A stretch of DNA of 5,718 nt from Bacillota bacterium (GTDB lineage Bacteria; Bacillota; Clostridia; Lachnospirales; Lachnospiraceae), in the NCBI GenBank assembly GCA_023398855.1, contig JAEWRS010000051.1, positions 1-5,718 on the forward strand. The letters run 5' to 3'. The notes below the pieces were generated by a model, which searched no databases, was not told where the DNA came from, and saw only the letters and a list, made by a program, of their open reading frames with translations. Shown here piece after piece: positions 1 through 5,718 of this stretch. The number at the start of each line of letters is the position of its first letter. Positions within the stretch are counted from its first letter, which is position 1. The translations under genes were made by a program, and so were the position numbers.

Positions 1-629
1 AGGTAATAATGGGCATCTTCGCTGTAGGGGTCAATGGAAATGACCTGCTGGCATACATCAATGATGGTAGGATAGTCTTTTCTTTCCTCCAGCAGGAGCA
101 AAGTTTTCTGAATCAGTTTTTGATAGAGCGTGTGATAATATGTATGAATGGGCACGACCCAGGATTCCCATTCGGATTTTGGAAGAAAATTTCCTTTGTA
201 CAGGGCAAATGCCTGCAGACAAAGGGCTAAACGGTCGTCTCCGGTAAGCCCTGCGGCTTCGGATTGGATGCACAGTTCTTCAAAACGATCGGTATCACAG
301 ACCGTCACAAGGTCTTTGGTCCAACCGTAGGCTTTCCGGTTCTGGAATACCAGCTCCTGTGTGGGATACTCCAAAGGTTCCAGAAGCTTGCGGACACGGA
401 ACATCAATGTTTTTAATGCTCCTGCCGGATTATTGCTGCCTTCATCTTTCCAAAACAGGTCAATCAGTTCATTTACCGGAATATCCCGGCCTCGAAAGGT
501 AATAAGGTATTCTAAAAGGCTCCAGGGCTTTTTTGCCTGATTATTCTGGTCTACGATTGTTCTGTCTCCCATGGATACAGAAAATCCTCCCAGCATACTA
601 ACATAAATAGTAGTTTCTCGATTTTTCAT
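1..629 (-). CDS. SARP/AfsR-like transcriptional regulator with BTAD domain (partial, C-terminus beyond left edge)
   Basis: The reverse strand is open from 629 to the window edge, giving 209 complete codons. Residues about 8-105 look like an OmpR/SARP-type winged-helix DNA-binding domain: a beta-rich start (YVSMLGGFSVSMGD), then KKPWSLLEYLI, VNELIDLFW and ALKTLMFRVRKLLEP. Residues about 112-209 match a bacterial transcriptional activator domain (BTAD), with DTDRFEELC, ALYKGNFLP, WVVPIHTYYHTLY and ISIDPYSEDAHYY, a TPR-like helical repeat. The family binds DNA near promoters and activates transcription; clostridial members often carry further C-terminal sensory domains, which cannot be seen here. 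I chose ATG 629 because GGAGA (639-635) sits 5 bases upstream of it. An in-frame ATG at 641 has no comparable ribosome binding site and overlaps that motif. The gene is divergent from the sortase gene and may control it, or itself; that is inference. Target and signal are unknown. Confidence 0.85.
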   Translation of the reverse strand, partial: MKNRETTIYVSMLGGFSVSMGDRTIVDQNNQAKKPWSLLEYLITFRGRDIPVNELIDLFWKDEGSNNPAGALKTLMFRVRKLLEPLEYPTQELVFQNRKAYGWTKDLVTVCDTDRFEELCIQSEAAGLTGDDRLALCLQAFALYKGNFLPKSEWESWVVPIHTYYHTLYQKLIQKTLLLLEERKDYPTIIDVCQQVISIDPYSEDAHYY

Positions 630-660
630 AAATGTCTCCATAATAACATTTTCTTTTCTC

Positions 661-689
661 AGTATATAGAAAAAAAGTGGAAAAGTCTA
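661..689 (-). promoter_or_regulatory. Predicted sigma-A-type promoter for the BTAD regulator
   Basis: On the minus strand TAGACT (689-684) and TATACT (666-661) are separated by exactly 17 bases. They match the -35 and -10 consensus at 4/6 and 5/6. Transcription would start near 654, giving a short leader of about 25 bases before ATG 629. Prediction from sequence only. Confidence 0.6.
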
Positions 690-706
690 GCACTGCTTAT
701 AAAAGA

Positions 707-735
707 TTGAGATTTTTGCTAAAATAATGTATACT
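707..735 (+). promoter_or_regulatory. Predicted sigma-A-type promoter for the sortase-glmM unit
   Basis: TTGAGA (707-712) and TATACT (730-735) are separated by exactly 17 bases in an A/T-rich stretch. Transcription would start near 742, leaving a leader of about 30 bases before GTG 774. Its -35 lies 17 bases from the -35 of the divergent promoter, so a regulator bound between them could affect both directions. Confidence 0.65.
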
Positions 736-773
736 GATAAAAGCAACATTCATAAAAGAAAGCAGGAATAAGC

Positions 774-1529
774 GTGAAAAATAAAAAACTGGCTTATGTC
801 GTTTTCATTTTGGCCGTGATTTTTCTGGCTACAGGCCTTGGGATGCTATATTCTGATTTTCAAAAGAGAAATCATGCCAGGCAGCAGTATGAGAGTCTGG
901 CGGAGCTTGCGAGAGAGACCACGGCACGTGAGACGGAGAGCAGTCCTACGGAAGCAGAAACAAGCGCGCCTTATGTTTCTCCCATTGATTTTAAAGAGCT
1001 GGAAAAGATCAATCCGGATATTGTGGGCTGGATCAGAATCCAGGGTACTGCCATTGACTACCCCATTGTACATACGGATAACAATGAAACTTATCTGGAT
1101 ACGGATTTTGAAGGTAAAAAAAGTGTGGCAGGAACTATTTATCTTGATTTTGAAAGCGAACCTGATTTTTCGGGCAGACATAACATAATATACGGGCATC
1201 ACATGAAGAACGGGACCATGTTTAAGGATGTGATAAAATATAAGGATGAGACTTTTTTTAAAGAGCATCAGGATATTTTTATTTACACGCCTGAAAGGGA
1301 ATACCATTTGAGGCCTATCACTGCTCTTTATACGGATGCCTCAGCCATTCGCAGGAAAACTGCATTTGAATCAGAGGAGAGCTTTCAGACTTATGTGGAG
1401 GACATGACAAAGGAAGGTTTGTTTTTACAAAAACCGGAAGAACCGGTGAAGCAGCTATGGTCATTTGTGACCTGCAGCTATGAGTTCAATGATGCAAGAA
1501 CCATTCTGTATGCATATGAAGTGCCGTAA
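774..1529 (+). CDS. srtB: Class B sortase (SrtB family)
   Basis: This 251-residue protein is a membrane-anchored cysteine transpeptidase. The family cleaves a C-terminal sorting signal on secreted proteins and joins them to peptidoglycan on the outer face of the membrane. Residues 6-26 form one hydrophobic segment after a Lys-rich start, giving an uncleaved N-terminal anchor with the enzyme outside. Residues about 36-70 are a polar Glu/Thr/Ala-rich stalk. The catalytic domain begins near IDFKELEKINPDIVGWI (71-87), typical of class B. The catalytic residues are visible: His142 in YGHHM, Cys234 in WSFVTCSYEF and Arg242 in DARTILYA. Length is usual for SrtB. The start is GTG 774, with AGGA (764-767) 6 bases upstream. 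No protein with a sorting signal is encoded in the window, so the substrate is unknown. It is followed after 78 bases by glmM with no terminator between, suggesting co-transcription. Confidence 0.9.
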   Translation: MKNKKLAYVVFILAVIFLATGLGMLYSDFQKRNHARQQYESLAELARETTARETESSPTEAETSAPYVSPIDFKELEKINPDIVGWIRIQGTAIDYPIVHTDNNETYLDTDFEGKKSVAGTIYLDFESEPDFSGRHNIIYGHHMKNGTMFKDVIKYKDETFFKEHQDIFIYTPEREYHLRPITALYTDASAIRRKTAFESEESFQTYVEDMTKEGLFLQKPEEPVKQLWSFVTCSYEFNDARTILYAYEVP

Positions 1530-1607
1530 AAGGAAATTCAGAATAACATATCTGGACAAATCAATTATTTTACAAGATCTGGAAACTGGTGAAAAGGAGA
1601 TATTATA

Positions 1608-2963
1608 ATGGGAAAATATTTTGGAACGGACGGCTTCAGGGGAGAAGCAAATGTGACTCTGACGGTGGAGGATGCCTATAAGGTAGGGCGTTTTCTGGGC
1701 TGGTACTATGGGCAGAAGAACCCGGAAGAAGTGTGCAGGATCGTCATTGGAAAAGACACGAGGCGCAGCAGCTACATGTTTGAATATTCCCTGGTGGCGG
1801 GTCTTACCGCATCAGGAGCAGATGCATACCTGCTTCACGTTACCACTACTCCAAGCGTCTCTTATGTGGTGCGCACCGAAGGATTTTCCTGCGGAATCAT
1901 GATTTCTGCCAGCCATAATCCTTACTATGACAATGGCATCAAGGTGATTAACGAGAAGGGGGAAAAGCTGGAAGAGAGCGTGATCCTTGAAGTTGAAAAA
2001 TATCTGGATGGGGAATTGGGAGAACTGCCTTTGGCAAAACGCGATAAGATCGGCCGTACCGTGGACTTTGCTGCTGGAAGAAACCGGTATATCGGTTACC
2101 TGATTTCTATTGCAACCAGGTCCTTTAAAAACAAAAAAGTGGCTTTAGACTGTGCTAACGGCAGTGCATCTGCTATTGCAAAGAACGTGTTTGATGCCCT
2201 TGGAGCGGAAACCCATGTGATCAGCAATGAACCAAACGGCTTAAATATTAACACGGGCTGTGGTTCCACCCATATAGAACAGCTTATGAAATTTGTAAAA
2301 GAGGTAGGGGCTGATGTTGGTTTTGCCTATGATGGAGACGCTGACCGGTGTATTGCAGTGGATGAAAACGGAGAACTGGTAGACGGAGACGCTGTTTTGT
2401 ACATTTGCGGTAAGTATATGAAGGAACAGGGCACTCTTAAGAATAACAAGGTAGTTACCACCATAATGTCCAATTTCGGATTGTACAAAGCATTTGAGCG
2501 GGAAGGCATTGATTATGAAAAAACAGCGGTAGGCGATAAATATGTTTACGAGAACATGGTAACATATGGGAATTGTTTAGGCGGGGAACAGTCCGGTCAC
2601 ATTATTTTCAGCAAACATGCGACCACGGGAGACGGTATTTTGACCTCCTTAAAGGTAATGGAAGTGATTCTGGAAAAGAAGGAGAGCCTTGGCAAACTGG
2701 TTTCCGGGCTTGAGATTTTTCCTCAGGTGCTTAAAAATGTCCGTGTACATGATAAAACGGCTGCCCAGGACGATGAAGCGGTCAAAGCTGAAGTGGAAAA
2801 GGTTGCGGAAAGCTTGGGAAGCAGCGGAAGGATTCTGCTTCGCCAGTCAGGTACCGAGCCTGTTGTGCGGGTTATGGTGGAAGCAGCTGATATCCACACC
2901 TGTGAGAAATTTGTGGATCAGGTAATAGCGGTAATGAGAGAAAAAGGCCATCTGCTGTCCTAG
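1608..2963 (+). CDS. glmM: Phosphoglucosamine mutase GlmM
   Basis: GlmM is a cytoplasmic alpha-D-phosphohexomutase that converts glucosamine-6-phosphate to glucosamine-1-phosphate, the step before GlmU in making UDP-GlcNAc for peptidoglycan. All family signatures are present in this 451-residue protein: GTDGFRG (6-12), the phosphoserine loop ISASHNP with Ser102, the metal loop DGDADR (242-247), the sugar-recognition loop GGEQSGH (325-331) and the C-terminal phosphate-binding loop RQSGTEP (412-418). The segment NEPNGLNINTGCGSTH (207-222) favours GlmM over phosphomannomutase or phosphoglucomutase, as does the length of about 450. The Ser position equals that of the E. coli enzyme. Small variations are GTDGFRG for GTDGIRG and DGDADR for DGDGDR. 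ATG 1608 has AAGGAG (1594-1599) 8 bases upstream. It lies behind a sortase gene rather than behind cdaA-cdaR, its usual partners in many Firmicutes. An intrinsic terminator follows. A paralogous phosphohexomutase is the main alternative. Confidence 0.9.
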   Translation: MGKYFGTDGFRGEANVTLTVEDAYKVGRFLGWYYGQKNPEEVCRIVIGKDTRRSSYMFEYSLVAGLTASGADAYLLHVTTTPSVSYVVRTEGFSCGIMISASHNPYYDNGIKVINEKGEKLEESVILEVEKYLDGELGELPLAKRDKIGRTVDFAAGRNRYIGYLISIATRSFKNKKVALDCANGSASAIAKNVFDALGAETHVISNEPNGLNINTGCGSTHIEQLMKFVKEVGADVGFAYDGDADRCIAVDENGELVDGDAVLYICGKYMKEQGTLKNNKVVTTIMSNFGLYKAFEREGIDYEKTAVGDKYVYENMVTYGNCLGGEQSGHIIFSKHATTGDGILTSLKVMEVILEKKESLGKLVSGLEIFPQVLKNVRVHDKTAAQDDEAVKAEVEKVAESLGSSGRILLRQSGTEPVVRVMVEAADIHTCEKFVDQVIAVMREKGHLLS

Positions 2964-2977
2964 AAGACTGTTAAGAG

Positions 2978-3037
2978 AATAGAAAGTAAAACCAAAGCTG
3001 GAAGAAGCTTCCGGTTATGGCTGCTTTCTATTTTTTT
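2978..3037 (+). terminator. Rho-independent terminator after glmM
   Basis: A 9-base stem pairs 2978-2986 (AATAGAAAG) with 3024-3032 (CTTTCTATT) and runs into seven T residues at 3031-3037. Inside it, AACC (2990-2993) can pair with GGTT (3013-3016), and either GGAAG/CTTCC (3000-3004/3008-3012) or AAGCT/AGCTT (2995-2999/3006-3010) can cap the structure. It begins 15 bases after the glmM stop and ends the sortase-glmM transcript. The base stem is A/T-rich, so efficiency could be moderate. Confidence 0.75.
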
Positions 3038-3051
3038 GAATGTATGCGCAA

Positions 3052-3080
3052 TTGTAAATCAGAAGATTTCGTGATATGAT
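3052..3080 (+). promoter_or_regulatory. Predicted extended -10 promoter of the xpaC-telA operon
   Basis: TTGTAA (3052-3057) and TATGAT (3075-3080) are 17 bases apart. A TG at 3072-3073 one base before the -10 gives the extended -10 form TGaTATGAT. Predicted transcription start is near 3087, about 37 bases before ATG 3124. This places the upstream in-frame ATG at 3100 only about 13 bases into the transcript, too close for a normal ribosome binding site. Confidence 0.7.
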
Positions 3081-3123
3081 TAAAGTCTGACGCAGCAAAA
3101 TGTCTTTTGGGAGATCAGGGAAT

Positions 3124-4416
3124 ATGGATAATAGAGAATTTTCAAATTTAGGAGACCAGATCAGGGACTCGGTGCAAAAAGCCATAGATTCTATGGATTT
3201 TAACCAACTGAACACAACCATATCGGATACGGTTAATTCTGCCCTGGAGGAAGCCAGGAGCCAGTTGGTGAAGGGGGCGGATTCTGGAAAAAAACCTTCA
3301 GAGGAAGGTTTTTCCAGGTCAGGAAAGCGTAGAACAGAGCGGTACCGGAGACCCCTGTGGAGGGAAGAAGCGTTTCAAGAAGGAAAACCAGAAAGCGGGC
3401 CGGGATACAAGGCGTTTCAGACCAGCCGGGATGCCCGGAGAAGAAACGGTGATGACCAGGGAGAACTGGTTCAGCTAAATCAGACAGGCCGTGTAGCCGG
3501 GGTTTTGTATACGGTTTTTGGCGGCATTGGCATTGGCCTGATATTGTTGTTTCTTTTGATTGTCTGGATCGTGGCGCTGGTGGTAAGGCCAGTGATCTGG
3601 GCCGTGGCAGGTTCTACCTTGTTCCTGCTTCTGTTAGGCGGCGCCTCCGGTTTTATGCTACGGACAGGCATATTGATCAGGGACAGGCTAAAAAGAGCCA
3701 GGATCTATGCAAAGCAGGCTGGAAAGCGGATGTACTGCAGCATGGAGGAACTGGCTAGCAGCGTTGGAAGATCCCGTGAATTCGTTTTAAAGGACGTTCA
3801 GAGGATGATTAAGCTGGGCATCTTTAAGCAGGCATATTTAGATGAGCAGAAAACTTGTCTGATTTTAAGTGACAACACCTACAGACAGTATTTAGAATGT
3901 CAGAAGGCTCTAAAGGTAAGAGAGCTTGAGGAGGCCGGTGAAAAGGAAAAAACAGGGACTGTTTCAGATGAAATGAAACAGATGATGGCTGAGGGACAGA
4001 ATTATTTAAGAATATTAAGAGAAGCCAATGATGCGATTCCGGGAGAAGTGATTTCTCAGAAAATTTCCAATTTAGAACAGGTGATACGCAAAATCTTTGA
4101 ATCTGTTTCCAGGCATCCAAGGCGAATTCAGGAGATGGAGCGTTTTATGGAATATTACCTTCCCACAACGGTAAAACTGGTAAATGCATACCGTGATTTT
4201 GACAGCGTGGGATCCCAGGGCACAAATATTACTTCCGCCAAGGCGGAGATAGAGAGAACACTTGATACCATAAACCAGGCCTTTGAGCGGCTGCTTGATG
4301 ATCTTTACCAGGATGCTGCCTTGGATGTTGCCACAGATGCGTCTGTGATCCAGACCATGCTGAAAAAAGATGGCTGGGCGGAAAGCGATTTTACAGGAGG
4401 AATGAAGAATGAGTAA
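3124..4416 (+). CDS. xpaC: XpaC-family membrane protein (5-bromo-4-chloroindolyl phosphate hydrolysis family, extended form)
   Basis: I assign this to the XpaC family by the C-terminal helical block around MERFMEYYLPTTVKLVNAY and by the TelA-family gene that follows, as in B. subtilis xpaC-yaaN. Residue numbers are from ATG 3124 (430 residues). Residues 1-48 are amphipathic (NLGDQIRDSVQKAID, then DFNQLNTTISDTVNSAL). Residues about 50-120 are a polar, Arg/Lys-rich, probably disordered linker. Two adjacent hydrophobic segments, about 124-154 and 156-179, form a membrane hairpin; positive charge on both sides places both ends in the cytoplasm. Residues about 202-252 (CSMEELASSVGRSREFVLKDV and onward) resemble a winged-helix fold. 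The rest is helical, with coiled-coil potential. The start is set by GGGAG (3109-3113); the upstream in-frame ATG 3100 lacks a ribosome binding site. The family is named after hydrolysis of an artificial indolyl phosphate; no phosphatase motif is evident, and its true role is unknown. At 430 residues it is about twice the B. subtilis protein as I recall it. Confidence 0.8.
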   Translation: MDNREFSNLGDQIRDSVQKAIDSMDFNQLNTTISDTVNSALEEARSQLVKGADSGKKPSEEGFSRSGKRRTERYRRPLWREEAFQEGKPESGPGYKAFQTSRDARRRNGDDQGELVQLNQTGRVAGVLYTVFGGIGIGLILLFLLIVWIVALVVRPVIWAVAGSTLFLLLLGGASGFMLRTGILIRDRLKRARIYAKQAGKRMYCSMEELASSVGRSREFVLKDVQRMIKLGIFKQAYLDEQKTCLILSDNTYRQYLECQKALKVRELEEAGEKEKTGTVSDEMKQMMAEGQNYLRILREANDAIPGEVISQKISNLEQVIRKIFESVSRHPRRIQEMERFMEYYLPTTVKLVNAYRDFDSVGSQGTNITSAKAEIERTLDTINQAFERLLDDLYQDAALDVATDASVIQTMLKKDGWAESDFTGGMKNE

Positions 4417-5566
4417 GGATATTGATGAGATGTTAAAAGAAGCGCCGTGGCTGACACTGGCTCCTCTAAAAGTCAGCGGAATGGAAGAAAACCAGCTGGT
4501 TCAAAGTCCGGGCGTTCTTAAATCAGCAGACGAAGTGCCTGGGGTGACCTTAACACCGGAAGAAGAACGGCAGGTAGCTGATTTTTCGGAAAAGATTGAT
4601 TTAAAGGACTCTAATTTAATCCTTCAGTATGGCGCAGGCGCACAGAAAAAGATCGCTGATTTTTCCGAAGCAGCCCTTGATAATGTAAAATCCAAGGATT
4701 TGGGTGAAGTAGGCCAGATGCTGTCGGATGTGGTTGTGGAGCTTAAGAGCTTTGAGATAGAAGAGGAAGAGAAGGGGCTTTTTGGCTTTTTCAAAAAAAG
4801 TGCCAACCGGGTTGAGGGCATAAAGGCCAGGTATGCAAAAGCGGAAACCAATGTCAACCAGATCTGCAAGGTTCTTTCCAATCATCAGATCCAGCTGTTA
4901 AAGGACATTGCCCTTTTGGATAAAATGTATGATTTAAACACCACGTATTTTAAAGAGCTTTCCATGTATATTCTGGCTGGTAAAAGAAAGCTTTCCAGGG
5001 TACAGATGGAAGAGCTCCCGGTACTGTTAGACCGGGCAGCTAAAAGCGGGCTTCCGGAGGATGCCCAGGCGGCCAATGACTTATCCTCCATGCTGAATCG
5101 TTTTGAAAAAAAGCTTCATGATCTGGAGCTGACCCGCATGATATCCATTCAGATGGCTCCCCAGATCCGTCTGGTCCAGAACAATGACACCTTGATGACG
5201 GAAAAGATACAGTCCACTCTGGTGAACACCATTCCACTCTGGAAGAGCCAGATGGTTCTTGCCATTGGGATCAACCATTCCCAGCAGGCAGCAAAGGCCC
5301 AGCGGGAGGTAACGGATATGACCAATGAACTTCTAAAGAAGAATGCGGAGGTATTAAAGACCGCCACCATTCAGACGGCAAAGGAATCGGAGAGGGGAAT
5401 TGTGGATATGGAGACCCTTAAGAAAACAAATGAATCTCTGATAACCACCCTGGATGAGGTGGTACGGATCCAGGCAGACGGCAGAACAAAGCGCCGGGAA
5501 GCTGAAGTGGAATTGAGCCGGATGGAAGGCGAATTAAAATCCAAGCTCTTGGAATTAAGCAGATAA
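4409..5566 (+). CDS. telA: TelA-family protein (toxic anion resistance family; B. subtilis YaaN-like)
   Basis: This 385-residue protein carries the TelA family signature: LTRMISIQMAPQIRLVQNND (241-260) followed by MTEKIQSTLVNTIPLWKSQM (263-282) and the helical AIGINHSQQAAKAQREVTDM region. It is mainly alpha-helical with long coiled-coil segments (about 135-245 and 285-385) and no signal peptide or membrane segment, so it is probably cytoplasmic and acts at the membrane with its XpaC-like partner. Family members have been linked to tellurite resistance (RK2 KlaA/TelA) and to antimicrobial tolerance in Listeria, but the mechanism is not established and resistance should not be assumed here. The start ATG 4409 has a near-perfect AGGAGG (4395-4400) 8 bases upstream. 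It overlaps the end of the preceding gene by 8 bases, indicating one operon and translational coupling. A strong terminator begins 10 bases after the stop. Confidence 0.9.
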   Translation: MSKDIDEMLKEAPWLTLAPLKVSGMEENQLVQSPGVLKSADEVPGVTLTPEEERQVADFSEKIDLKDSNLILQYGAGAQKKIADFSEAALDNVKSKDLGEVGQMLSDVVVELKSFEIEEEEKGLFGFFKKSANRVEGIKARYAKAETNVNQICKVLSNHQIQLLKDIALLDKMYDLNTTYFKELSMYILAGKRKLSRVQMEELPVLLDRAAKSGLPEDAQAANDLSSMLNRFEKKLHDLELTRMISIQMAPQIRLVQNNDTLMTEKIQSTLVNTIPLWKSQMVLAIGINHSQQAAKAQREVTDMTNELLKKNAEVLKTATIQTAKESERGIVDMETLKKTNESLITTLDEVVRIQADGRTKRREAEVELSRMEGELKSKLLELSR

Positions 5567-5575
5567 TACGGTTAG

Positions 5576-5621
5576 AAAGGCTTGCGGCAGAAAGTTTATT
5601 TTCCTGTTGTAAGTCTTTTTT
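5576..5621 (+). terminator. Rho-independent terminator after telA
   Basis: AAAGGCTTGCGGCAG (5576-5590) can pair along its full 15 bases with CTGTTGTAAGTCTTT (5604-5618), using a few G-U pairs, around a 13-base loop. The 3' arm runs into six T residues (5616-5621). It ends the xpaC-telA operon. Its 3' arm also contains the -35 element of the next promoter. Confidence 0.8.
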
Positions 5622-5635
5622 AGTCGTGCTATAAT
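5607..5635 (+). promoter_or_regulatory. Predicted extended -10 promoter for a gene beyond the right edge
   Basis: TTGTAA (5607-5612) and a perfect TATAAT (5630-5635) are 17 bases apart, with TG at 5627-5628 giving TGcTATAAT. The -35 hexamer is identical to that of the xpaC-telA promoter. Transcription would start near 5642. The element sits on the terminator 3' arm and T-tract. Confidence 0.75.
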
Positions 5636-5646
5636 AACATAACACT

Positions 5647-5680
5647 TCACCGTGACACATTGTTACAGCCTGGTAGGTGA
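5647..5680 (+). promoter_or_regulatory. Possible structured leader element
   Basis: TCACC (5647-5651) can pair with GGTGA (5676-5680), directly enclosing a GTGACA/TGTTAC hairpin (5652-5657/5661-5666) with a CAT loop. The 3' side has a 9-base unpaired AGCCTGGTA. It begins about 5 bases after the predicted transcription start. The outer stem would hide AGGTGA, a ribosome-binding-like motif. It matches no riboswitch class I can recognise; the inner repeat could equally be an operator in DNA. The structure is short and may be chance. Confidence 0.35.
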
Positions 5681-5685
5681 TTTTA

Positions 5686-5715
5686 ATGCAAAGGAATGAT
5701 GATAGATGGGGTTAG
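5686..5715 (+). CDS. Possible 9-codon leader peptide
   Basis: ATG 5686 lies 5 bases after AGGTGA (5675-5680) and reads MQRNDDRWG before TAG at 5713-5715. The spacing fits a translated upstream reading frame in the leader of the gene that begins near the right edge. It shows no run of one amino acid, so a classical amino-acid attenuator is not evident. With so few codons this may be chance. Confidence 0.25.
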   Translation: MQRNDDRWG

Positions 5716-5718
5716 ACC
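5706..5718 (+). CDS. Possible start of the next gene (first four codons only)
   Basis: ATG 5706 is preceded by AAGGA (5691-5695) with a 10-base spacer and lies downstream of a strong promoter, so a gene probably begins here or just past the edge. Only MGLD is visible, so no product can be named. Alternative starts at 5696 and 5699, in another frame, lie too close to AAGGA. Confidence 0.35.

Noticed and set aside
9..330. Short plus-strand frames near the left end
   Set aside because: They are opposite the BTAD regulator, whose recognisable protein explains the region; no family features are visible in them.
846..1307. A 153-codon open frame on the minus strand
   Set aside because: It lies wholly inside the well-supported sortase gene, has no ribosome binding site or recognisable domain, and its Ile/Arg/Phe-rich composition is typical of antisense reading.
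1530..1607. A separate promoter or terminator between the sortase gene and glmM
   Set aside because: TGGACA at 1553-1558 resembles a -35, but there is no -10 at proper spacing. No hairpin with a T-tract is present.
3100..3123. Upstream ATG that would extend the XpaC-like protein by 8 residues
   Set aside because: It has no Shine-Dalgarno site and lies only about 13 bases after the predicted transcription start. ATG 3124 has GGGAG upstream and a more family-like start.
4616..5370. Several minus-strand frames of 65-89 codons within telA
   Set aside because: They are shadows of a strongly conserved gene on the plus strand, with no promoter or ribosome binding site of their own.
5640..5718. A known riboswitch or T-box in the leader
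   Set aside because: I could not find the conserved cores of T-box, cobalamin, c-di-GMP, THF, ZTP or glycine elements, and only about 75 bases of the leader are visible.
1..5718. CRISPR arrays, insertion sequences, toxin-antitoxin or phage-defence genes
   Set aside because: No regularly spaced repeats, terminal inverted repeats, transposase or defence motifs were seen. The TelA name refers to a family and is not evidence for a resistance island.

Overview
The window reads as chromosomal DNA from a low-to-moderate-GC Gram-positive anaerobe of the class Clostridia, most likely a Lachnospiraceae relative such as Lacrimispora or Clostridium sensu lato. The basis is gene content (a clostridial-type BTAD regulator, a class B sortase, a Firmicutes-type GlmM, an XpaC/TelA pair), strong purine-rich Shine-Dalgarno sites, and sigma-A-like promoters with 17-base spacers. 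The genus is inferred from recalled protein style, not from a search.

Layout. Positions 1-629 (minus strand) hold the N-terminal 209 codons of a SARP/AfsR-like regulator with a winged-helix and a BTAD domain; its 3' part lies beyond the left edge. A 132-base divergent control region follows, with one good promoter facing each way. On the plus strand come a class B sortase (774-1529) and phosphoglucosamine mutase glmM (1608-2963), probably co-transcribed and closed by an intrinsic terminator (2978-3037). A new promoter with an extended -10 (3052-3080) drives a two-gene operon: a membrane XpaC-family protein (3124-4416) overlapping by 8 bases a TelA-family protein (4409-5566). A strong terminator (5576-5621) ends it, and another promoter is embedded in that terminator. 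This last promoter starts a leader with a foldable element and a possible 9-codon peptide before the right edge.

How the genes fit together. The sortase and GlmM both serve the cell envelope: GlmM makes glucosamine-1-phosphate for UDP-GlcNAc, and SrtB anchors proteins to the wall. The divergent regulator could control this unit, but nothing in the sequence proves it. The XpaC/TelA pair is widely conserved and also adjacent in Bacillus subtilis (xpaC-yaaN). Its molecular function is poorly understood, and the historical names (halogenated indolyl phosphate hydrolysis, toxic anion resistance) probably do not describe its main job.

I found no mobile element, CRISPR array, tRNA or rRNA. Most of the window is ordinary core genome. 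The points most worth a second look are the composite architecture of the XpaC-like protein, the terminator/promoter overlap and leader at the right end, and the placement of glmM behind a sortase.
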